From Owenia fusiformis (Eukaryota > Annelida > Polychaeta > Sabellida > Oweniidae), in NCBI GenBank assembly GCA_903813345.2, contig CAIIXF020000003.1:6779815-6843814 (forward strand): DNA of 64,000 nucleotides, given 5' to 3'. A model generated the notes under the pieces. It worked only from the letters and a program-made list of their open reading frames with translations. It was not told the DNA's origin and searched no databases. Position 1 is the first letter of the stretch. Each line of letters opens with the position of its first letter. The position numbers and the translations under genes are program-made. This document shows, one piece after another, positions 55,133 through 64,000 of the stretch.

Positions 55133-55479
55133 GGTGAGCTTTTCTTATATTTTTAGAAAATATGATGGACATTTTAATTTTGATCATTTTTCATTTTATC
55201 CCAAAACTTATTTAAAGCATTGGATCTAGTCTGGGCCATATGGGTTTAATCTAGGCCCCTTCCCCTAATGATTCCTAGATTTGCCTACCTGAATTGTATG
55301 TTGTAAATATGGGCTCGGGCCAGGAGGGGGGGTTGAATCCCCTGGCCAAAAGTTCATTCAAAACCATACAGCTTTTCACCATTCTGAGAACTTTTCAAGT
55401 GATTTTTTAAAAAGTGAACCCCCCTTGGCAAATCCTGGCTAGGGGCCTGGGACTTATCATTCAATACCCAACAACCAAT

Positions 55480-55545
55480 CCATGGTTTACTCAAACAATC
55501 CATGGTTTACTCAATCAATCCATGGTTTACTCAAACAATGGTTCA
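55480..55545. repeat. ~19-bp tandem repeat
   Basis: Three copies of CAATCCATGGTTTACTCAA plus a partial copy. Confidence 0.92.
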
Positions 55546-55924
55546 AGACATGCTGATGGTAACTTGAGAAATTGTCACCATTTTACAATATTCCTTGCAT
55601 AGAGTTCTGACTTTATTTCATGATAATGCTTTGATGCACTTTAGTTGGATCTCACATTTTTTAATTCTAATGAATTTGGATGTTGTTGTTTCTTAAATCT
55701 TGAATAATTCCATATTTTATCAGATATCTCAAATCATTTTTTTTTCAGATAATAAAAGGTGATTGCTTTCAACATTTTCTTTGATACATGTTTTTTCACT
55801 TTTACCTTTTTTAGATTTAAAAAAGTTTGTGTGATGATCCTGGGGAGAGTTATAATGTACTTGCCAGTACAAGTTAATATATCATGATGGTCGCGACAAA
55901 ATTTCATTTTTATTTCTGCGAATT

Positions 55925-56075
55925 TTCGCACCTTTTCTCTCTAAGATTTGAAAGAGCACTATCATTTTCTTGCATTTTTATACAATTTAGAGTATTAACT
56001 ACACGCCTGTTTATTTTATTCCTTGCTAATTCCACTCTTTTTCACTCTATTTTGCATTTGAAAACAAGACCCTGT
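55925..56075 (+). repeat. Dispersed ~170-bp repeat family, copy 8
   Basis: TTTTCTCTCTAAGATTTGAA, TTTTTATACAATTTAGAGTA, CCTGTTTATTTTATTCCTTG and CACTCTATTTTGCATTTG. Confidence 0.88.
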
Positions 56076-58552
56076 TGCACTTTCCTCATGGGGAATTTTG
56101 AGGGTTGTGTCAGGAGTTGATTTTTTGGGTTAGAGTCAACACAGGGTTGCCAAAACTTGACTCAAAATGTCTCCTCACTGATAGCAAGGTGTTAGGAATC
56201 ATAATTACCATGTTAAATAAATGTGGGATAAATTGTATATCATAGTACAGCAGGTACACTGTGTAGGATGATACGTCAGTCTATATTTGTTGATTTTATT
56301 CAAAATGAAAATAACAAAAGGTGGGATATGATGAATTAGAGATGCCAATCTCAACAAAGACATTACCATGTCATTTCAAGATTTGAGTTTTTATTTTTAT
56401 TTCCATAAAATCATATATTCACAAAATACGTATGACATGAGAAACTGTTACATGTAAAAGTCAGGATGAAATCTAGCAAGCAACCTTTCCAAAAATCAGT
56501 TCAATTTTAGAATATGCATGGCTCAAACCTTATCATTTATTGTCATATTTTCTCCCATATTCATGTGTTCTTTTTCTAGAAGCATGGATATCCACATTCA
56601 TTATTTAGCAAAATTCTTCCTAAGATGATATTTCATCACAAACTTTCATATATGTGTGGCCCAAGTCAACTGCTGCGTCTGTGGAAGCGTCATGCAGTGA
56701 CGTGTCATAGCCTCCCTTTGAAAGTGTGCCATGATAAACGTTAAACAGTTGCCTCAATTATCATTAGGTTTTTTGGAGATTCTTAACTTTGTAGTTTTCT
56801 AGAGATTACAGAGATAAACAAACCATACATGTATTGCTCTGTGATTTGTCATATCCTGAACTTTAGAATGAGGAAACTAGAATTTGTTTCTGGTTCATTC
56901 ATGGCCTGCAATATTATTTTCGCTGAAATTCTATGATCTAGACCTATGATTCTTTACTTCTAATTCTGTCAACCGAAAATGTAGACTCCATAATCTCTGA
57001 TTAAAACAGTTGATTTTGCAGTTTACATCTTGATCTTAACGATCTAAAATGCAGCTTTTATATCATTTTTAGTTTACATTTGGGCAGATATATTCTAAGA
57101 AGACATTTTGTTAATAGACCATTCAAAAGTGGCATGTGACCCCCCCTCTCTCCCTGTAAGTAGAATTTTAATTAATAGACCATTCAAAAGTGGCATGTGA
57201 CCCCCCTCTCCCTGTGAAGAACAAGAGAATTTGACACAGAATATTGTGGGTGAATAGACTCATAACTTACCTAGTTGCATCTGTTTGTTCATAATCTCAG
57301 CACCTGAATGAATATTTGTGTCCCATAAATTTTTGGATGAAGGTTTTATTATCTCTCATGTCACACATTTTGTCCATTTTTTATAGTAAAAGTACATGGA
57401 CCTCATATTTTATCTTTTGATAAATGGGTTGGGGTTGTGTTTTTGTTTTTACATGGACATGATATCTATCTTTACATCTAAAAAAGGGAACTGTTCCTCT
57501 TTTTGTCAGTCATAAGTTCAACATAATGATGACCATGTCCCATAAAACTGGGTTATTTCTAAATGAATTTAGTATCACTTCTGTCTGTTTTCTTTTTAGG
57601 CCAATGGGTCCATATATTAATTAAACACAACTAAAAGGGTGAGGATCTCATATCTTACCCTTTGATATTGTTTGGTAGGGTTGTTAAGCAGGAACTTACA
57701 CACGTTTTTCATAGGTTTTTGTGTTGTTTCTTTTTGTGTTTTTTTTAGCTTCACAGAGTACACTCAGTTAAGTTAAGTGCCCAACGAAATTGCAAAATTT
57801 AATTTTCATCAATTTTTGTGGAATTTCCGGAGGAATCAACAAATGTTTTGATCGAATGATGAATAATCAACCTTAGCTCACTAATTTTTCAGAGTTGAAA
57901 CTGAACATTTGCATTTGAGGCATTGTTTTTATTCCCATTGTTTATTGAGGTTTCATAGAAATAGATTTATTTTATTTTTCCTCAATCCTTGCCCTTAAAA
58001 ATCACAGCAAGCCAAATAATTCTACGTAAAGCCTGTATAATGCAAATGCCATTGGGGCCAGCCAAAATAGTTTTCGGATTAGCAGGTTTTCACCTTTCAG
58101 GCTTACTTAATATGTGAGTCAATGAAATGACAAAATTGGGACAGAGAAAGTGTTCCCATTGAGAGGGTGTTTGGATTAGAGCAGTGTTTGGAAACACATT
58201 TACAGAATATGTATATTGTTAATGTATGGCCAACTATCATACTAGAGTTTATGGCCAAATCATCTGGCTCCTTATTTTCATTTAATGGCTGCAAAAACAC
58301 GAGTCTCACCACAGAACAAGAAGCAAATTGAGAAATAGATTGTCTTTAAACGTATTCCACATGGAAAAATAATTTAAGTGTTAAACATGTATTGCATGTT
58401 ACAAAAACAATTCTAATGATAATGCTTGTCCTAATTTTGTTTTTATATTTCAAGTTGAGCTCATCTGTTTCAATCAAAATACAAGAATTGATTTAAGAGA
58501 CAGAGATGAGCTGCAATCTGGAATTGATTTGAAGACAAAACAATTTGTAAAA
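56076..58552. other. No firm gene; one weak terminal-exon candidate
   Basis: After a good acceptor TTCTTTTTCTAG at 56579 a plus-strand frame runs about 54 codons (KHGYPHSLFSKILPKMIFHH to VCHDKR) to a TAA near 56742. I see no partner exon, so it is not called as a gene. A 61-bp direct duplication is at 57110-57210. The rest is AT-rich. Confidence 0.35.
57108..57212. repeat. Direct duplication, period ~62 bp
   Basis: TTAATAGACCATTCAAAAG then TGGCATGTGACCCCCC occurs twice. Confidence 0.9.
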
Positions 58553-58712
58553 TGTCCCGTCTGCCAATGTTTTTCTTCTCATTTCTCTCTAAAATTTGAA
58601 TGAAACTTTAGGATTTCTTGAATTTCTATACAATTTAGAGTGTCTTCTTCATGCATGTTTAGTTTATTTCTTGCTAATCTCAATCTAATTTGAATTTTAA
58701 GATTTCTCCATC
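58553..58712 (+). repeat. Dispersed ~170-bp repeat family, copy 9
   Basis: CCCGTCTGCCAATG, TTTCTCTCTAAAATTTGAAT, CTATACAATTTAGAGTGTCT and CATGCATGTTTAGTTTA. Confidence 0.88.
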
Positions 58713-58794
58713 ACAAAATTTCATTAATGGGAAGATATTCATAATGATATACAGATTTGGACAGTATTATACTTGAAATGTTGTCTTTTTGTGC

Positions 58795-58935
58795 TTTTTA
58801 CACCTATATATTTCTAAGATTTGAAAAAACTGTACTTTTTCTGTAGATTCATACAATAAAGAGGCCACATTACATGTCTATAAACTTTATTTCTTACTTT
58901 TTCTGTCATTCATGTTCTAATCTGCAATTTAGATT
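58795..58935 (+). repeat. Dispersed ~170-bp repeat family, diverged copy 10
   Basis: TTTCTAAGATTTGAAAAAAC, TTCATACAATAAAGAGGCC and CATGTCTATAAACTTTATTT. It follows copy 9 by about 80 bp in the same orientation. Confidence 0.65.
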
Positions 58936-60209
58936 GTGACTACCATACATTTAACTCCTAGTAAGATGCACATAATGAAGAGTGTGCCCACTTTTGTTGG
59001 GTCATTTTTGATCATTTTACCAAAACAGGTGTGCACAGCAAATGTTTCTAAAAAGCTCCACATATATCATTAATAGTTTAGTTGTACTCTTAGAATAAAG
59101 TACACCGGGAATGCACAAAGGGCAACATTGCCAAAATACAATAATACAAATAACGTTGTAATATAAAACAAATGATAGGGAGTACATATACAGGATAAGT
59201 ATATTGTTTAACAATTGCAAGGTTTTAAGATCACAAAGCACCATCATATTAGTTACATATAACAAAATGGGAAGAATTTATCAAAAATATATATACCAAA
59301 ATCTCAAAAAATATAAACTGATATAATCAGCAATTGGTGCCTCACCAAAGTTGTAGTAAATACTTTTTATATGTTTTTGTGGAAACTGTCCTGAAGAAGC
59401 ATGTTCTCTTTGATTTGAATTTTGCCTGACTATTTATGTTATTTTTAATCTGGTAACATTAGGTGAATGAAGCTTTTTTAGAAGATGCAGATCAGACTAT
59501 TGGAATTTCTGAAATATGAAAGGCTGTATGGTTGCAGCATGGTATTGATCTATGTGATATATAGACACAGACTATGACAGAAGTACATACAGCCAACGTT
59601 TCTTTTGTTTAATCTTGGAGGACTTGAAAGTGTGCTCCCTGTCAGCAGTCCACCTTTAAGTCATTATCCCAAAACATGATGCACTAAAAACTAAATTGAA
59701 AGAAAAAAGGTCACTGCAAATTGGTTATGGGGTCTCCTGATTTTTGCCTCTAATAAGAGCATGGTTCTGGATCCTAGGTTTGGTTTTATGAGTAGGATTT
59801 GTGGGATTCTTCTTATGAAGTGTAATGGCATGTCTGTCATCTTAAACAATTGTAGAATGAGATAGGATCACTAAACTTGTCTCATCAGTGTGATAATGGC
59901 TTTTACAGTTTTCACCAATAAACAATTATTCCACATGTTATAACATTTTCATATTTCAAAGGTTTCAGAACTTCAAAATGAAGCTTAATGAAGATTAACA
60001 ATATACTGAATCCACAAATTGTATTTACCATTCAAACCCCTATAAGCTAAAATAAAAATGTTGAACTATTTCTTGTTAACAATATGCAATCGACTTAATG
60101 TACATGTCCATCTTATTTCAAAATATTTTATAATTCAATGAAAATGCAAAGCCATATTAGACATACAGAATATAGATTGACTGAATGTAAACAATTTTTT
60201 TATCTGTAG
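58936..60209. other. No gene seen
   Basis: AT-rich. A possible acceptor at 59461 is followed by only about 18 open codons with no donor. A strong pyrimidine tract and acceptor (ATTTTTTTATCTGTAG) close the segment at 60209. Confidence 0.4.
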
Positions 60210-60476
60210 AACCATAGTACAAAAGCCAAAGGAGGAAAAGTTTTTTGTCAAACAGAACTATCAAGCCACATGCCCATCACCTTTCAAAATATTTTAGACA
60301 CCAAACAACAAACAAACTTACTGAATAAAATCATAAATCTCCTAAGTATGAATGGAAGCAGATTTTCCCAGGAAGAACTTTTCCAGACTTCAGACAGTAT
60401 TGAGTATCAAAACTCACTACAGGAAGTCAAGAGACAAATTATCAATGACCCAAACCAAAGGTCACACATTTGTTGA
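60210..60476 (+). CDS. Possible 3'-terminal exon of an unidentified gene
   Basis: It follows a strong acceptor (pyrimidine tract ending CTGTAG) and reads 88 codons to TGA: NHSTKAKGGKVFCQTELSSH, MPITFQNILDTKQQTNLLNK, then to NDPNQRSHIC. The sequence is hydrophilic and low in simple repeats, as expected for a real intracellular protein. I recognise no family. Copy 11 of the dispersed repeat begins about ten bases after the stop, so the 3' UTR would be made of that repeat. No upstream partner exon is proven. Confidence 0.4.
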   Translation, partial: NHSTKAKGGKVFCQTELSSHMPITFQNILDTKQQTNLLNKIINLLSMNGSRFSQEELFQTSDSIEYQNSLQEVKRQIINDPNQRSHIC

Positions 60477-60486
60477 GCCCTGTACT

Positions 60487-60660
60487 TGGAAAGCCGTCTG
60501 CTCATGCTGATTTCACTCAATTTCTCTCTAACATTTGAAAGAAGTGTTTCATTTTCTTGCATATTTATATACTTTAAAGTGTTGACTTCATTCCCCTGTA
60601 TTTATTTCTTGTTAGGTTCTCTCCTTTCCTCTTTATTTTCTAATTTAAAACATGACTGTT
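60487..60660 (+). repeat. Dispersed ~170-bp repeat family, copy 11
   Basis: AAAGCCGTCTGCTCATGC, ATTTCTCTCTAACATTTGAA, TATACTTTAAAGTGTTGACT and AATTTAAAACATGAC. Confidence 0.88.
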
Positions 60661-61007
60661 TCACTCTGGAGGTTATGCATATGTGGATTGACAACAGGGA
60701 TATGTTGTGGGTCTAATATATTTCATTGCATTCAAGCTGTGATTGGCTTATCCTAGGATATGATCCATATCTTGTGGATAACTATTTTTTAATTACCTCA
60801 TGTACCTTTTTGTTTTATCTGGTGTTTCCAACTCCAATTATTTTCACATTCCTGAGTAGACTACAAATCTCTATAAATAATAAAGGAAGGAATTGAATTG
60901 TGAAGGAACAATGAAAAACTTATTAATTTTATTTGTGTAAATATGATATTTTTGAAATTGGTTCAATAAACAATCAGCTGAATATTCAACAGTGTATTTT
61001 TGGGTTG

Positions 61008-61092
61008 CAGTATTCTGCTATCCATTATGTTGCCAATTGTGGGGTTGCAATATTCTGCTATCTATTATGTTTCCAATTGTGCAGTCTCTTTG
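61008..61092. repeat. ~40-bp direct duplication
   Basis: GGGTTGCA(G/A)TATTCTGCTATC then ATTATGTTGCCAATTGTG-like sequence occurs twice in tandem. Confidence 0.88.
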
Positions 61093-61392
61093 TAATAATT
61101 AGTATATAATTGAAACCCTCTGCTATAATCATTGTCACTGTTGACCCACATGTCAGGGATCTTCTTTTATTACACCAAATGATTTACTACAAGTGTCTTC
61201 TTGTTTTTCTGTCTCTTTGGTGTCTTCTTTAACATCTACCATGTTGTCTCTGCCAATCATAATTAAGTGGATGTTTTCTGGAGTGGTTCTATCATATGGG
61301 GTGATATTGTTTATTGCGTGCCCTTTGCCAGAAATATAATAGCATGATTGTCAAAATGAAAATGCTTCACAAAAAGAGCTACAAAACACATA

Positions 61393-61570
61393 CAGTAAAA
61401 CCTGTATATCTGAACACCTGGCTAATCCGAACACCTTCCAATTTGAACACTTTTTTTCGGTCCCATTTTTTCCTCCCATTGACTCTCATGTTAAATAAAC
61501 CTTGAAATCTGAACACCTCCTAATCTGAACAGTGAACAACCAGATATGAAAAAGTGACCTGTCTAATTTG
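61393..61570. repeat. Dispersed MITE-like segment ('CTGAACACCT' family)
   Basis: Begins CAGTAAAACCTGTATATCTG, followed by repeated 'TAATC(C/T)GAACACCT' motifs and AATAAACCTTGAAATCTG. It matches the layout of 20915-21095. Confidence 0.7.
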
Positions 61571-61727
61571 AACATTTTTATCAGAAATCAAATGTCTGGA
61601 CATTTCAATAATAGCCACATATTGAGTCAATGTTATAGTTGTTATTTTTATATACATGTACTATGTAATCAAAGAACCAATACAATCAGTGACATCCCTT
61701 ATTTGTGGAAAACAACAGGATGATTTG

Positions 61728-61955
61728 AAAAGGTGTGAATAGGAGTTAATTGGTTTATCCTATTAGAAAAGAACTGAATGTTTTATGTTTGGATTAAGAG
61801 AAAGGTGTGAATCTAGAAGATAGTTGATTTATCATTATTAGAAATTACCTGGATGTTTTTGATTTGGATTAAGAGAAAGGTGAGAATCTGGGAGATAATT
61901 GGTTTATCCTTATTGTAAATTAACTGGATGTTTTTGATTTGGATTATAAACAGGT
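61728..61955. repeat. ~75-bp tandem repeat, three copies
   Basis: Units start AGGTGTGAAT / AGGTGAGAAT and contain TGATTTATC or TGGTTTATCC, then GGATGTTTTTGATTTGGATT. Confidence 0.9.
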
Positions 61956-62010
61956 CTTAGATGTTTTATATCCCATGGGTCTGTTATGATAGCTAAGATT
62001 CAATCAGTAA

Positions 62011-62256
62011 ATGTTTTATAATCACAAAGACAACACAGACACAATCGCAGACAAGATTTCACGAGAAAGAGAAAAAATTCAACTTCGTAATATCCTATCA
62101 CTAAAATGCCTCCTAAAAAGGGAGGATTATACATCATCTCGAATGAACACTCATGAAAAATTCTTTTTACTTGAAGAGGATATCTACTCAAATATTGTTA
62201 ACGCTAAAAGTGCCAGAAAACAAACCACAATGAAGGACCTTTTCAAGCAAAAGTAA
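62011..62256 (+). CDS. Small ORF or terminal exon with PIP-box-like C-terminus
   Basis: 81 codons from ATG 62011 to TAA, hydrophilic and charged (DTIADKISREREKIQLRNIL, LLKREDYTSSR, EKFFLLEEDIYSNI), ending KQTTMKDLFKQK. QTTMKDLF resembles the PCNA-interacting box QxxMxxFF, but has leucine in place of the first aromatic. It could be a separate small gene or a terminal exon beginning at an internal AG such as that near 62035. Not recognised. A chance ORF is possible. Confidence 0.35.
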   Translation: MFYNHKDNTDTIADKISREREKIQLRNILSLKCLLKREDYTSSRMNTHEKFFLLEEDIYSNIVNAKSARKQTTMKDLFKQK

Positions 62257-62467
62257 AGCAGTGCTCTGTAACCATAATATATATACTGTATAGGAGTATA
62301 TTCAAACTTATGATCTTATACTACAAAAAGTAATGTCTAACAATCTCACAGAATGCCGTACATGCAAATGCTGGTCAATAAAGCAAACCACATAAGTTCA
62401 AATGCATGGATGTAGCACCAGAAAGTTACAAGTATGCATATCAGTGATCTCCTAATGATTCTTTCTC

Positions 62468-62640
62468 AGGCGGGTGCAAAATTCTCATTTTCACAATTCA
62501 GACCAAAATTGGTCAAAATATGCCAATCTTGATTTTTCTCATTTTCAAGTGAGTGCAAATGGATTTTCAGGTGGGTGCAAGCCTATTTTCAAAATCTCAG
62601 GTTTGTGCTGCACCCAACTGCTTTATTGCTGGGGAGATTA
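62468..62640. repeat. Short repeats 'CAGGCGGGTGCAA'
   Basis: Three to four spaced copies of CAGG(C/T)(G)GGTGCAA or related sequence alternating with TCTCATTTTCA. A decayed dispersed element is likely. Confidence 0.55.
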
Positions 62641-62989
62641 CTGCATATTACCAGAAAAAGAAATTATCAGATTATATCAAAAGTCCCCCAGAAACACCCT
62701 AGTTGATCAGCATTTGGCCTCATATTATCTTAGGTAGTATTAGGGGCATACTAGCTTCAAATTTAATGCGACACCCATGAATTTAGAATATCCTACAAGA
62801 TACAAGAAAATCTCAAACAACATGTTGTTTGTTTATGAATGAACTGAAATCTGATTCTGCTCAGAGTGAAGCTGCAAGAACCACAAAATTATGAATGGGT
62901 GTAACAGTATACTTTGTTAAATCTTCTAGCAACTGTTCATATGACAGTAAAGTGGCCTGTTTACCTGTGTAAAAATGTCAATGAGGTCA
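62641..62989. other. No gene seen
   Basis: AT-rich, no coding signal or clear repeat. Confidence 0.45.
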
Positions 62990-63160
62990 TGTTTTAAATG
63001 CAAAATAATGTGAAAACCAGTGGAATTTGTGAGAAATAAAGTACATGGGCATGGAGAGGACATTTTAAATTTTATGAAAATATAAGAAAATCAGATAGTT
63101 CATTCAAATTTTTAAGTGGAATATGTGGAATAAGCACGAGCAGAAGGCTTTTTGGTATGG
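62990..63160 (-). repeat. Dispersed ~170-bp repeat family, copy 12
   Basis: Reverse orientation: GTTTTAAATGCAAAATAATG, GAGAAATAAAGTACATGGGC, TTCATTCAAATTTTTAAG, AATAAGCACGAGCAGAAGGC. Confidence 0.88.
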
Positions 63161-63884
63161 TTGGAGGAAAAAGAAAATAATGTTATTCTAATTGCCTTAG
63201 TCTGCACCAAAGTCTCCTCTACAATTTTTAACTGTCTTGTTTCAAATCAAGAATAAAACATTTGTGACACTGTGACATACAAAAGCTCCCTCCCCAACCA
63301 TTGACAGAGAAATTCAATTTATAAATAAACTTTGCATTTTATTTGAAAACATCTTGAACACCCCTGAGTATGTGTACCACAACATCTTAATTTGTTCATT
63401 ATATGATTTCGTTTTACAGCTTAGTTGCACTGGGGACTTTTGGGACTCATTCAGGTGCCCCACTTACAGATTTAATGCAATATCCAAAATCTAGCATTTC
63501 TAGCATTTGTAGTTTATCTATTGGATCTTGCAAAAATATGTTAATTTCAAATTTATAAATGTAGTGTTTCTATATTTTGGATTTCATTTTGGCAATTAAG
63601 AACTCAAGATCAAACACATGTTATTCACCTGCAGAGTCAGTCACAAAGTTAAAAATAAAAGGAACATAATGTTTGGTCATCTCAACATACATCTTACGTT
63701 TTTCTCTATCTCTTTGTTATGTACGTGTTAAGTGTTTAGTGTCTTGTGCAGTACTAGAAAATGGACTACCAATTTGAAGATTGATGATGGCTGGACAGAA
63801 CACATTAAAATCACAACTGTGGATGAACAAACAGATGCACTCTGCTTTTACTATTTATCACATAGTAAAACAATTGTACAAATA
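63161..63884. other. No firm gene
   Basis: AT-rich. A weak plus-strand open frame at 63765-63850 (KWTTNLKIDDGWTEHIKITT) has no donor and runs into the next repeat copy. Confidence 0.4.
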
Positions 63885-64000
63885 ACTCCATCTGCCCATA
63901 CTTATTCCAATCAATTCTCTCTAAAGTTTTAATGAAATAGATCTAATCTTTGCATTTTTATAAAATTTAATCTGTCCACTACCTAATTTCATAATTCTAT
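63885..64000 (+). repeat. Dispersed ~170-bp repeat family, copy 13 (cut by window end)
   Basis: TCTGCCCATACTTATTCC, TTCTCTCTAAAGTTTTAATG, TTTTTATAAAATTTAATCTG and GTCCACTACCTAATTTC. Confidence 0.8.

Noticed and set aside
1-64000. tRNA or rRNA genes
   Set aside because: None recognised by eye on either strand. A covariance-model scan would be needed to exclude diverged ones.

Overview
The window is animal nuclear DNA. It has spliced genes with GT-AG introns, AT-rich intergenic sequence dense in transposons and minisatellites, and two intronless Toll-like receptor (TLR) genes. The TLR type, the Ngaro-type and Ty3-type retroelements and the TTAA and Tc1 DNA elements fit a lophotrochozoan invertebrate. 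A bivalve mollusc is my best guess, by inference only.

Region 1 (1-20.4 kb) is a tandem segmental duplication of a TLR gene. TLR-A (1262-3565) and TLR-B (11312-13615) are both intact 767-codon single-exon receptors with signal peptide, leucine-rich repeats, one C-terminal cysteine cap, a membrane segment and a TIR domain. The flanks are also duplicated: a repetitive 'GGATAACTG' leader upstream and a ~56-bp minisatellite downstream. Three mobile elements landed in the downstream minisatellite. They are a degenerate Tc1 element (3743-8208, itself split by a 2.85-kb inverted-repeat element), a 4.6-kb tyrosine-recombinase retrotransposon of Ngaro type (13917-18516, minus strand) and an 836-bp TTAA-flanked MITE (18797-19632). 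For all three the uninterrupted target can be read in a neighbouring or paralogous copy.

Region 2 (20.5-35.7 kb) holds the last ten coding exons of a CLC-family chloride/proton exchanger on the plus strand (521 residues, stop at 35674-35676). All splice junctions and phases agree. The 5' exons must lie left of the window, so both TLR genes may sit in a CLC intron. The 43-nt end of exon 2 with its 5' splice site has been amplified into about 70-75 copies of a 57-58-bp unit filling the next intron (21.2-27.5 kb). Independently, the end of exon 3 and its splice site form a 31-bp triplication. Several MITEs and strong palindromes lie in later introns.

Region 3 (35.7-64 kb) is repeat-rich and gene-poor. 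It contains an intact Ty3/gypsy retrotransposon (43252-48017, minus strand, identical 223-bp LTRs, CACAT target duplications, one 1325-codon gag-pol frame) nested in a TTAA-flanked element (42233-48886). About 13 copies of an undescribed ~170-bp dispersed repeat in both orientations lie between 38.4 kb and the right edge. Three possible plus-strand exons or ORFs (about 54.95, 60.2 and 62.0 kb) hint at one more gene that I cannot name.

The most unusual observations are the two exon-end/5' splice-site amplifications in successive introns of one gene, the retrotransposon whose start codon overlaps its tRNA-Ser primer site directly at the LTR edge, and the run of transposon insertions into one minisatellite.
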